From RBC038 sp041390625 (lineage in GTDB: Bacteria; Chloroflexota; Dehalococcoidia; UBA2979), in assembly GCA_041390625.1 (NCBI GenBank), contig JAWKPM010000015.1, positions 1-64,000 of the forward strand: 64,000 nt of DNA, given 5' to 3'. The notes below the pieces were generated by a model. That model saw nothing but the letters and a program-made list of their open reading frames with translations, ran no database searches and had not been told where the DNA came from. Position numbers and translations under genes: made by a program. The stretch's first letter is position 1. Each line of letters opens with the position of its first letter. Shown piece by piece: positions 42,318 through 50,124 of this stretch.

Positions 42318-44087
42318 GTGAGCGTGCGCCTGCCCGACCAGCTTCCCCAGGTGACGCCTCGCCAGCTCGAGGTCGCGCGCCTCGTCGCCCGTGGCCTGAC
42401 GAACCCCCAGATCGCCGACGAGCTCGGCATCACCCTCGACGGCGCGAAGTACCACGTCGCCGAGCTGCTCGGCCGCCTCGGCCTCTCGAGCCGCGAGGAG
42501 ATCGCTACCTGGTATCGCGACGAGCGCCACCGCCGGCGCGTCCGACGTGTCCGTCTGTTGCTCGCCCCGCTCGGCTGGGCCGCCGCCGGCTCGGTCGCGA
42601 CCATCGCACTCCTCCTCCTCGTGGCCGCCCTTCGAGGCGCCTCGGTGCTCCCGGGCCGCGAGACCGTCCGCAGCGCGCCCGCCCTCGACGCCGAGGGGCG
42701 CGCCGACCTCGCCCTCGACACAGGCTTCGCCACCGAGGGCGTGTCGTGGTCCCGCGCCTTCGTCGGCTCGAGCACCCAGCTCGATGCCCCGCGGCTCGCC
42801 CCCGCGGAGGACGGTGGCCTCTTCGTCGGCGCCACCTTCGGCACCGAGGACGCCGGCGGCAGCATCGACCTCGGTGGCGGGCCATTCGCCTCGGCCGGCC
42901 GCTGGGATGGGGTGCTCGCTCGCCTGACCGTGAGCGGCGACCTCGTGTGGCAGCGCCGGCTCGGGGGCGTGGGTCTCGATGGCGTGAGCGACATCGCCTC
43001 CGACGGTCGAGGCGGCATCTTCGCCGCCGGCCCCTACGCCGGCCCCATCGACCTCGCCAGCGGCCCGCTCGAGGCCGGCAACGGCACACCCACGACGTGG
43101 CTCGCCCGTTTCGAGGCCGATGGCGCGACCGCCTGGAGCCGCACCCTCGCCCGAGGCGACCTCGATCTGGTGCGCGTGGCAACGCGCGACGATGCCATCG
43201 TCGTCGCCGGTGCCTTCACCGGCACCATCGAGGTCGGCGGCCGCTCGCTCACCGCCTCGGGCACCCACGACCTCGTCGTGGCCGCCTTCAGTCCCGAGGG
43301 CGATCTCCGCTGGCTGCGCGCCCTCGACGGCGAGGGCACCGAGGCCGCCGTGGACGTCGCGATGACTGAGAACGGCCCGATCGTCGCCGCCACGCTCGAA
43401 CGCGTCGATTCCGGCGGCTCCGCGACGAAGGGCGGCGATGGGGCCGCACCCACCCGCAGCGCCGCCGTCCTCCTCGTGGCACTCGACAACGACGGCAACG
43501 AACGCTGGACGCGCCTCATCGAGGGCGCACCCGCCACCGAGGCCGCCGCCGAGCCCTCCACGCTCACACTCGCCGGCATCGAGGCGACCGAGGACGGCGG
43601 CATTGTGCTCGCCGCCGCCCTTCGAGGCGCCATCGACCTCGGTGCCGGCACGCTCGAGAGCGCCGGTGAGCGCGACATCCTGCTCGCCCGCTTCGACGCC
43701 GACGGCACGCTCACCTGGAACCGCCTCTTCGGCGGCGACCGCGATGACCTCCCGCTGGCGCTCGCAGCCGACGACGACCGGCTGCTCGTGAGCGGCGTCT
43801 TCCGAGGCCGCCTCGACCTCGATGGTCACGCCATCGAGAGCAGCACGAACACCGATGGCGGGCCGTCGCAGAACGGCTTCCTCGCGACCTTCACCCTCGA
43901 GGGCGAGGCCGCCACGGCCCGCGTCTTCGGCGCCCCGCGCAGCGCTCGAGGCCAGGAGCTCCTCGTCGGCGCGGGCGGCGATGTCTTCGCCAGCGGCCGC
44001 TTCCTCGGCCTCATCGATGTCGGTGCCGGCCGCTTGATCAGCACGCAGTCCTTCCTCGATTCCTTCCTCGCGAGGGTCGAACCCTAG
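42318..44087 (+). CDS. LuxR-type HTH protein with transmembrane helix and extracytoplasmic propeller domain
   Basis: 589 residues. Residues ~12-66 are a LuxR/NarL helix-turn-helix (VTPRQLEVARLVARGLTNPQ ... YHVAELLGRLGLSSREE). A basic stretch (HRRRVRRVR) precedes one membrane helix (~84-105). The remaining ~480 residues are outside, with repeated propeller-like blades as in the divergent lipoprotein. This is a single-protein membrane receptor that binds DNA directly, without kinase. GTG start with GGAGG six bases upstream. Followed by a second membrane-anchored propeller protein 50 bp downstream. Confidence 0.85.
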   Translation: MSVRLPDQLPQVTPRQLEVARLVARGLTNPQIADELGITLDGAKYHVAELLGRLGLSSREEIATWYRDERHRRRVRRVRLLLAPLGWAAAGSVATIALLLLVAALRGASVLPGRETVRSAPALDAEGRADLALDTGFATEGVSWSRAFVGSSTQLDAPRLAPAEDGGLFVGATFGTEDAGGSIDLGGGPFASAGRWDGVLARLTVSGDLVWQRRLGGVGLDGVSDIASDGRGGIFAAGPYAGPIDLASGPLEAGNGTPTTWLARFEADGATAWSRTLARGDLDLVRVATRDDAIVVAGAFTGTIEVGGRSLTASGTHDLVVAAFSPEGDLRWLRALDGEGTEAAVDVAMTENGPIVAATLERVDSGGSATKGGDGAAPTRSAAVLLVALDNDGNERWTRLIEGAPATEAAAEPSTLTLAGIEATEDGGIVLAAALRGAIDLGAGTLESAGERDILLARFDADGTLTWNRLFGGDRDDLPLALAADDDRLLVSGVFRGRLDLDGHAIESSTNTDGGPSQNGFLATFTLEGEAATARVFGAPRSARGQELLVGAGGDVFASGRFLGLIDVGAGRLISTQSFLDSFLARVEP

Positions 44088-44137
44088 ACACGGACAGCCG
44101 CCGGCTCCCATCGAGGCCGGCAGAAGGTGAGGTCACC

Positions 44138-45025
44138 ATGTGGCAGCTGACGACTCGCAAGACGCAGGCATTCGCGATCGGAGCGACGGCCATCGTTGCC
44201 GTCCTGACCGTCCTGCTGCTCCAGCAGACCGGGTCGGACGGAGAGCGCGCCTCGACGGCATCGACGATCGAGGCCGCTGCGCCCGCCGCCGGCCCTCGAG
44301 GCGTGCTCACGCTTCGGCACGAGGACGGCACTCTCTCGGCCGTCCGTGCCGAGGCGCCCGGCATCGAGGCCGGCGTCCCGGCCAACATCGAGGCACGCCT
44401 CGAGGCTGCCGACACCGCCTCCGAGACCTACCCGTCGCCGAACGGACGCGCGGTCGCGACCGTTCGCTTCGATGATGCCGGCACCTGGCTCGAGGTCACG
44501 CAGGGCGACTCGGTCGTGGCGACCTACGCGCTCTCGGGCATCGTTGGCGACCAGCTCGTGAACGGCGGCAAGACCGCGGCGCGAGGCGTCGATGGCGTGC
44601 CGCTCGTCGTCGCCTGGTCCCCAGACTCGAGTCGGCTCGCCTTCGGCAGCATCGCCGGTGCGCCTTGGACGTTGAACCTCGCCTCGAGCACCGACTGGAC
44701 CGCGACCGCCCACGAGGTCCGAGGCGGCTACGTCGGCGAGCTCGCTTGGGCGCCCGACAGCGCACTGCTCGCCATCTCGACGTACGAGCTCGACCGCTCG
44801 AACCACAGCGTCCTGCTCTACGACCCGCAGACCGAGGCAGTCAGCGACCTCGTCGATGGCTGCAAGGTCGTCTGGTCTCCCGACGGTGAGTACGTGGCGG
44901 TCCACCGAGAGCCGCACGCCGCGACCGGCGTCTGGATCGCAGCCGTCCGGGACGCCCTGCGCGTCGAGATCTCACCGGAGAGCGCCGCCTTCCCGGTCGC
45001 GTGGACGAGCGAGCCCACGTCGTAA
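44138..45025 (+). CDS. Membrane-anchored WD40/TolB-like beta-propeller protein
   Basis: 295 residues. One N-terminal membrane helix (AFAIGATAIVAVLTVLLL), then TolB/PD40-like blades: VVAWSPDSSRLAFGS, LAWAPDSALLAIST, VVWSPDGEYVAVH. Extracytoplasmic domain of unknown ligand. Located 50 bp after the LuxR-propeller gene on the same strand, so probably co-expressed with it. Confidence 0.78.
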   Translation: MWQLTTRKTQAFAIGATAIVAVLTVLLLQQTGSDGERASTASTIEAAAPAAGPRGVLTLRHEDGTLSAVRAEAPGIEAGVPANIEARLEAADTASETYPSPNGRAVATVRFDDAGTWLEVTQGDSVVATYALSGIVGDQLVNGGKTAARGVDGVPLVVAWSPDSSRLAFGSIAGAPWTLNLASSTDWTATAHEVRGGYVGELAWAPDSALLAISTYELDRSNHSVLLYDPQTEAVSDLVDGCKVVWSPDGEYVAVHREPHAATGVWIAAVRDALRVEISPESAAFPVAWTSEPTS

Positions 45026-45072
45026 CCGGCGACGCTCCGAGTAGGGCCCCGTCGGACTGCTCGGCGGGGCTG

Positions 45073-45095
45073 TACATACCTTGTACTGCCATGTA
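45073..45095 (+). promoter_or_regulatory. Candidate PadR-type operator
   Basis: TACAT (45073) and ATGTA (45091) form an imperfectly spaced inverted pair in an AT-rich island, resembling ATGT-N-ACAT-type PadR sites. It sits upstream of the PadR gene; promoter elements nearby are weak. Confidence 0.4.
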
Positions 45096-45146
45096 TTGTG
45101 CTCTTAGGCGTAACGCTCGACGTCACGCCCGGACGGGAGCACCGGC

Positions 45147-45527
45147 ATGGTCGACATCGGCAAGGACCTCGTCGCCGCCTCGGCGACGCCGCTCATCCTC
45201 GCGATGCTCGCCGAGGGCGATTCGTATGGCTACGCCATCCTCAAGCGCGTCGCCGAGCTCTCCGACGGCGACCTCGAGTGGACCGACGGCATGCTGTACC
45301 CCGTCCTCCACCGTCTCGAGCGCCAGGGGCACATCGAGGGCCGGTGGGGCCGCTCCGAGACCGGCCGTCGACGCAAGTACTACCGCCTGACCGAGCGCGG
45401 CGCCGCCGAGCTCGAGGCGCAGCGCGCCCAGTGGCAGGCCGTCGACACCGCACTCCGCAAGGTCTGGGCCTCGCTCACCCCTCCCCCGCGCCCCTCGACA
45501 AGCGCCTCCGCCCTCGGCGGTGCGTGA
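45147..45527 (+). CDS. PadR-family regulator
   Basis: 126 residues; the winged helix pattern 'LILAMLAEGDSYGYAILKRV ... LYPVLHRLERQGHIEGRW ... RRKYYRLTERGAAEL' is diagnostic for PadR. Probably controls itself and the membrane protein gene 16 bp downstream. Multidrug-type inducers are common for the family. Confidence 0.92.
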   Translation: MVDIGKDLVAASATPLILAMLAEGDSYGYAILKRVAELSDGDLEWTDGMLYPVLHRLERQGHIEGRWGRSETGRRRKYYRLTERGAAELEAQRAQWQAVDTALRKVWASLTPPPRPSTSASALGGA

Positions 45528-45543
45528 CGTGGCGGCCGGCGGC

Positions 45544-46893
45544 ATGAGCATCGAACCCTCCGGCATCGAGGCCCAGATCGAGGCCTGGCGTGCCTACCTC
45601 CAGAAGCGCGCCGCCCTCGCCGGCAACGACGTCGAGGAGCTCGAAGACCACCTCCGAGGCCAGATCGGCACCCTCCGCACCGCCGGCCTCGAGGACGACG
45701 AGGCCTTCCTCGTCGCCGTGAAGCGCGTCGGCGCCCTCGACGACGTCTCCCGCGAGTTCGCGCGCGAGCACTCCGACCGCCTCTGGAAGCAGCTCGTGGT
45801 CCCGTCGAGGGCCGCCGACGCCTGGCTCTCCCGCGAGTTCCTGGTGGTGATCGGCCTCGCCATCGCTGCCGCCGTCAGCGTGAAGCTGCCCGAGCTCTTC
45901 GGCATCCACCTCCTCGAGGAGAATCTGGCCTACCCGCGCAACGCGAGCCTCTTCGTCCTTCCGTGGCTGACGGGCTACTTCCTCTGGAAGCGAGGCGCGT
46001 CGCTCGCCCTCGCCGCCGCCCTCGTCCCAGCGTTCGCCGCCGCGGCGCTCTTCGCGAACGTCTACCCCTTTGAGGCCGAGGCCCACACCGAGGTCCTGAC
46101 GATCCTTCACCTCCCGATCGCGCTCTGGCTCGTCGTCGGCGTCGCCTACGCTGGCGGCCGCTGGCGCGACCATGCGCTCCGCATGGACTTCGTCCGTTTC
46201 ACCGGCGAGCTCGCGATCTACTACGCCCTCATCGCCTTTGGCGGCGGCGTGCTCACCGGCATCACCGTCGGCATGTTCGAGGCGATCGGCCTCAACCCCG
46301 AGGACCCGGTGCTCGGCTGGCTGCTGCCCTGCGGGGCGGCCGGCGCCATCCTCGTCGCGTCGTGGCTCGTCGAGGCGAAGCAGAGCGTCGTGGAGAACAT
46401 GGCGCCCGTCCTGACGCGCCTCTTCACGCCACTGTTCGTGGCGACGCTGCTGACCTTCCTCGTGGCGATGCTCTGGACCGGCGAGCGCATCGAGCGCGAC
46501 GTCCTCATCGTCTTCGACCTGCTGCTCGTCGTCGTGATGGGCCTGCTGCTCTACTCGATCTCCGCGCGCGAGTCCGAGGCGCCGCCCGACCTCTTCGACT
46601 GGATGAGCATCGCGCTGCTCGCCACCGCCCTCGTCGTCGATGTCGTGGCACTCGCCTCGATCGCCGGGCGTATCACCGACTTCGGCTTCACCCCGAACCG
46701 CATCGCCGCCCTCGGCGAGAACGTGCTCCTCCTCGCCCATCTCGCCGGCTCGGCCGTCCTCTACCTGAAGTTCGTCCGAGGCAGCACAACCTTCGAGCGC
46801 GTCGAGCGTTGGCAGACCCGCTACCTCCCGCTCTACCCCGTCTGGGCGGCCCTCGTCGTCGTGCTCTTCCCCCCGCTCTTCGGCTTCGAGTAG
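45544..46893 (+). CDS. Polytopic membrane protein with permease-prefix-like N terminus (DUF4153-like)
   Basis: 449 residues. An N-terminal ~60-residue helical segment (IEAQIEAWRAYLQKRAAL ... VEELEDHLRGQI) resembles the prefix domain often found after PadR genes, followed by about ten helices ending in LGENVLLLAHLAGSAVL and a C-terminal helix. TPNRIAALG is DUF4153-like (from memory). ATG at 45544; GTG starts exist upstream and overlap padR. Function unknown. Confidence 0.76.
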   Translation: MSIEPSGIEAQIEAWRAYLQKRAALAGNDVEELEDHLRGQIGTLRTAGLEDDEAFLVAVKRVGALDDVSREFAREHSDRLWKQLVVPSRAADAWLSREFLVVIGLAIAAAVSVKLPELFGIHLLEENLAYPRNASLFVLPWLTGYFLWKRGASLALAAALVPAFAAAALFANVYPFEAEAHTEVLTILHLPIALWLVVGVAYAGGRWRDHALRMDFVRFTGELAIYYALIAFGGGVLTGITVGMFEAIGLNPEDPVLGWLLPCGAAGAILVASWLVEAKQSVVENMAPVLTRLFTPLFVATLLTFLVAMLWTGERIERDVLIVFDLLLVVVMGLLLYSISARESEAPPDLFDWMSIALLATALVVDVVALASIAGRITDFGFTPNRIAALGENVLLLAHLAGSAVLYLKFVRGSTTFERVERWQTRYLPLYPVWAALVVVLFPPLFGFE

Positions 46894-46962
46894 CTGGCCA
46901 ACCTCGTCCCTCGTCCGCCCGAGGTACGATGCGGGCCCGACGACATCGAGGGCGAGGCCGCC

Positions 46963-47871
46963 ATGACCACGAACACCGACGACCGCATCGAGCCTACCCT
47001 CGAGACCGTGCGCGCCGGCGACCGCTTCGGCCCCGTGGTCCGCGAGGTTCGAGGTGACAACCCGCCCGACTACTTCGACGCCGCGGCCGTCGACTCCGCA
47101 TGGCTGCGACTCCCCGACGGTCGAGTCGCGCTGCCCCACTCGGCCGCCTTCGAGGACGGCAACCGCACCTTCTCGACGCGCTATCTGAGCGGGCGCAAGC
47201 TCAACGCTCGCGTGCGCCACACCTTCTACCGCCCGCTCGTGCCGCCCGTGCGCGTGACCGACGCCGTCGAGATCCCGCGCACATTGATCCGTCGAGGCCG
47301 TGAGCACGTCGAGTTCCTCGCCACCGTCCACGACGAAGACGGCCGGCTGCTCATGGCCTCGCAGAACGACTGGGTGATGAACTCCTCGGTACGCCACGAG
47401 CACGACACGGCGCCCGAGGGCGTCCCGTCGGTGTTCGACCTCGCTCTACCGCCGCGCGAGTACACCATCGAGGTGCCGTCCGCTGCGCGCGAACTCCGCG
47501 TCGATGACGAGCTCCCGAGCCTCGAGCGTGCCGCGTGGCTCGCCGAGCCGCCCGGCGGTCACGGCCCGAACTCGGTCCATGGCGACGAGTACGCGCGCCG
47601 CGTCCTCGGCACCCGAGGCGCCATCGTGCTCGGCTCCACCGTGCTCGGTTACGTCAATGAGCAGCTCGGGCGCACCCTCGGACCGGCCTGGCTCGAGCGC
47701 GGGACGCTAGACGTCCGCTTTGTCGGCCCGGTCGTTCGAGGCGACCTCGTGACCGCCCGCACGCGCGTCTCCGCCGTCCTCGAGACGCACATCGAGTTCG
47801 AGGTCACGGTCTCGAACGCCGCCGTCGAGGACCAGAGCGCCATCGTCGGCACCGCCCGCTTCGAGCTCTAG
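46963..47871 (+). CDS. MaoC-like double hotdog dehydratase
   Basis: 302 residues. Two hotdog halves: the first contains the RYLSGRKLNARVRHTFYRPL region, and the second the GDEYARRVLGTRGAIVLGSTVLGY ... VRFVGPVVRGDLVTAR region typical of MaoC-type enoyl-CoA hydratases. Probably acts in acyl-CoA metabolism with the acyl-CoA dehydrogenase type genes found further on. A TACGAT -10-like box at 46925. Confidence 0.75.
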   Translation: MTTNTDDRIEPTLETVRAGDRFGPVVREVRGDNPPDYFDAAAVDSAWLRLPDGRVALPHSAAFEDGNRTFSTRYLSGRKLNARVRHTFYRPLVPPVRVTDAVEIPRTLIRRGREHVEFLATVHDEDGRLLMASQNDWVMNSSVRHEHDTAPEGVPSVFDLALPPREYTIEVPSAARELRVDDELPSLERAAWLAEPPGGHGPNSVHGDEYARRVLGTRGAIVLGSTVLGYVNEQLGRTLGPAWLERGTLDVRFVGPVVRGDLVTARTRVSAVLETHIEFEVTVSNAAVEDQSAIVGTARFEL

Positions 47872-48248
47872 TCCACCACCGGCACGACGACCTCGGCCGG
47901 CCCGCGCCCCGGCGCCGCCCATCGCACGCGAAAGCGCGGGTTACGAACCGTCGCCGGGTCGAACACGATCCGAGGCGGAACCCAGGTGCGCTCGCTCTCG
48001 GCCTGCGATCGCGCAGCGCCGGCCCCGCGGGCCGTCGGCGGCGAGGCGTCCCAGTCTTCCTTCAGCCGCGGCTCAACGCCGGGGATCGGGTCGAACTCGA
48101 TCAGGGCCCGACAGGCGAGCGCCTCGCCGCCGAGGCGCCCCGGCTCCATCCACAGCACCGCTCGCACGTCATCGAGGACCGGCACCGCCCGCACCTCGAA
48201 CCGCGGTCGGCCACGCACGACGCTAATCAACCGCTGCATCGCGTTCAT
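47868..48248 (-). CDS. Hypothetical protein, unknown
   Basis: 126 residues, no membrane segment; moderately basic beta-rich ends (FEVRAVPVLDDVRAVLWM, RFRVRWAAPG). Perfect AGGAGG ribosome binding site. Convergent with the MaoC gene, stops overlapping as CTAG. Same strand, 18 bp after the TadG-like gene, so it may belong to the same operon. Confidence 0.65.
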   Translation of the reverse strand: MNAMQRLISVVRGRPRFEVRAVPVLDDVRAVLWMEPGRLGGEALACRALIEFDPIPGVEPRLKEDWDASPPTARGAGAARSQAESERTWVPPRIVFDPATVRNPRFRVRWAAPGRGPAEVVVPVVD

Positions 48249-48266
48249 CGAGATCCTCCTCGAGGC

Positions 48267-49454
48267 TCAGTCGATCAGCCGCACGACCGGCACGTTTACG
48301 GGGTTGAGGCCGCCAGAGTCGATGGACAGCCCGTTGCCACCGACCGCGACGTTCTGTGCCACGAGGCTCCCGTTCACGACGACGATGCCGGAGCCACCGA
48401 ACTGAATGTCGCCGTTCGGGGCGTAGAAGATGCCTGTCACCGCGCCATCGCTCAGCGAGGCATCGATCTGGGTCGGCCCCGTCGACGACTCGCTGTACAT
48501 GACGATGTTGCTCGGGTGGAACGGGGTGAGGCTCCAGTCGCTGCCGGACAGGTTGATGTTGCCCTTGGCCGCGAACGTGACGTTGCCGGTGATGTCGTCG
48601 CCGATCAGCGTGACGTCGCGGTTGAAGCAGTAGAGCCCCGGCCGGAGTTGCGTCTTCTGCGCATCGATCCAGACGCTGTTCACCGACTTCATGTTCGTCG
48701 GATTGTTGAACGTGTACGTGCAGCCCCAAGACTGGAACGCCGAGTATGTCCACGGCGCCACCGCCGACGGTACGGGCCGCTCACCCACCTGCCACTGGCC
48801 ATCGACATAGGTGTTGTTGCTCCCGCCGTCGGCGAAGTCACAGACGTACGTCACGGCCGGGTCGAATACGTGGTTGTTTCCACCGACGTCCACGTTGCTG
48901 TTCGCGTGCACGATGCCGTGGAAGATGTCCGCGCCACCGCTGATCTCGACGCCCGGGTTCCCGCACCCCGCCGCGATCGAGAAGATGGCGTAGTCGTCAC
49001 CGAACGACGAGATCACCTCCGCGGCAGCGGTCACGCCGATGTCGGCGGTGTTGATCCCGAGGACTCGACCAAAGATCGAGGGCCGGCGGATCGTCACCTC
49101 GACCTCGACGTGCCGAGGGTCGCCGTCGAAACCCGGCGTCACCGCCTCGAAGATCGTCTGCGTGTGGTCGTACTCCCCGTAGCCGATGTACTCGCCGGCG
49201 GCCGCCTCGGCGTCGGTCGGGCTGCCCGGCAGCTCGCGCGCCGCCGCCAGGGCGGCAGCATCGACGGCGTTCTGAAGGCGTCGCTGGTGCGCCAGGAACG
49301 CCCCCACATCGACGGCGAGCGCGGACATCGCGAGGAGCGCGCCCATCGCGAGCCCCCCCAGTACCAGCGCCTGGCCACGCTCCTCACACGCCCACCGCGC
49401 GGCGCGGGCCGAACCGCGGCGGAGCAAATGCCACGTCACGCGGGGTCCCCACAT
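48267..49454 (-). CDS. TadG-like secreted protein with beta-helix/polymer-forming-like C-terminal domain
   Basis: 395 residues. N-terminal TadG-like segment (CEERGQALVLGGLAMGALLAMSALAVDVG, HQRRLQNAVDAAALAAAREL) followed by an extracytoplasmic domain with many Gly/Asn/Val strands (ITGNVTFAAKGNINLSGS, FGGSGIVVVNGSLVAQNVAV), like bactofilin or ice-binding type right-handed beta-helices. A second, minor TadG apart from the main pilus cluster. Start ATG overlaps the previous stop (TGATG); a GTG six bases upstream is possible. Confidence 0.76.
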   Translation of the reverse strand: MWGPRVTWHLLRRGSARAARWACEERGQALVLGGLAMGALLAMSALAVDVGAFLAHQRRLQNAVDAAALAAARELPGSPTDAEAAAGEYIGYGEYDHTQTIFEAVTPGFDGDPRHVEVEVTIRRPSIFGRVLGINTADIGVTAAAEVISSFGDDYAIFSIAAGCGNPGVEISGGADIFHGIVHANSNVDVGGNNHVFDPAVTYVCDFADGGSNNTYVDGQWQVGERPVPSAVAPWTYSAFQSWGCTYTFNNPTNMKSVNSVWIDAQKTQLRPGLYCFNRDVTLIGDDITGNVTFAAKGNINLSGSDWSLTPFHPSNIVMYSESSTGPTQIDASLSDGAVTGIFYAPNGDIQFGGSGIVVVNGSLVAQNVAVGGNGLSIDSGGLNPVNVPVVRLID

Positions 49455-49882
49455 CAGCACGACACCTCGAGGTCGATCGCCGCCGAGGCCAGCACCCGGT
49501 CCTGCCCGCCGCGCACCAGCGCGAACTCGTACGTGTGCGCGCCTCGCTCGGCGCTCGGCACCGTGAGGCGCGCGAACCCGTCGTCCTCGGCGCGGAACTC
49601 GCCGGCCACCATCGCTGTGCCGTTGTCCATGTCGTAGATGCGGCTGCTGACGTTTGGCCCGCGCAGCTCATCCGAGTCCCACGTGGCAACGAAGGTGAGG
49701 TTGCAGCCACCGCCGTACGGCGCGCTCGCCTCGAGGACGAAGCTATCGACCGTCGGCGCCGGCGCCGCTGCCTCGAGGCGACCGCCTCCCGGCCACACCA
49801 TCAGGACCGCTACCGCGAGCCCCAGGCCGAGGCCGATCGCTCGGGCGGGCGACCGCCGCCAGACCATCACGTGTTCATTCAT
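49454..49882 (-). CDS. Small secreted protein, Ig-like or lipid-binding-like unknown
   Basis: 142 residues with a signal peptide (GLGLGLAVAVLMVW, cut near RLEAAAPAP), then a beta-rich domain (DSFVLEASAPYGGGCNLTF, HTYEFALVRGGQDRVLA). Two cysteines (C-N-L, C-terminal S-C) may pair. ATG at 49882 with AGGAGG upstream. First gene of the TadG-like mini-cluster; divergent from the VIT-VWA gene. Confidence 0.7.
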   Translation of the reverse strand: MNEHVMVWRRSPARAIGLGLGLAVAVLMVWPGGGRLEAAAPAPTVDSFVLEASAPYGGGCNLTFVATWDSDELRGPNVSSRIYDMDNGTAMVAGEFRAEDDGFARLTVPSAERGAHTYEFALVRGGQDRVLASAAIDLEVSC

Positions 49883-50124
49883 GTGGCGCCTCCTCGACGA
49901 GATAGCGAGCGGCCCGGCACCGTCCCGTACTTCCCCTTGCCCTCCATATGGCCGCCGGGCGCACACGCGTTACGTAGGAGGAAGAAAGGGATCAGAAAGC
50001 GATTCGCTTACGGGATGTCAACGTTCCCGCCCGCGCCCCCGCGAGGCACGAGACCGCGCGGCCGCCGCGACGGCCCGGAACCCCACCGCATCCGAGGTCG
50101 TCCTAGTCGGCAGGAGGACTCGTT

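Noticed and set aside
42252..44111. 619-residue open frame on the minus strand
   Set aside because: Opposite the LuxR-propeller gene, whose HTH and blades are clear; the minus frame is an Ala/Gly/Glu-rich shadow.
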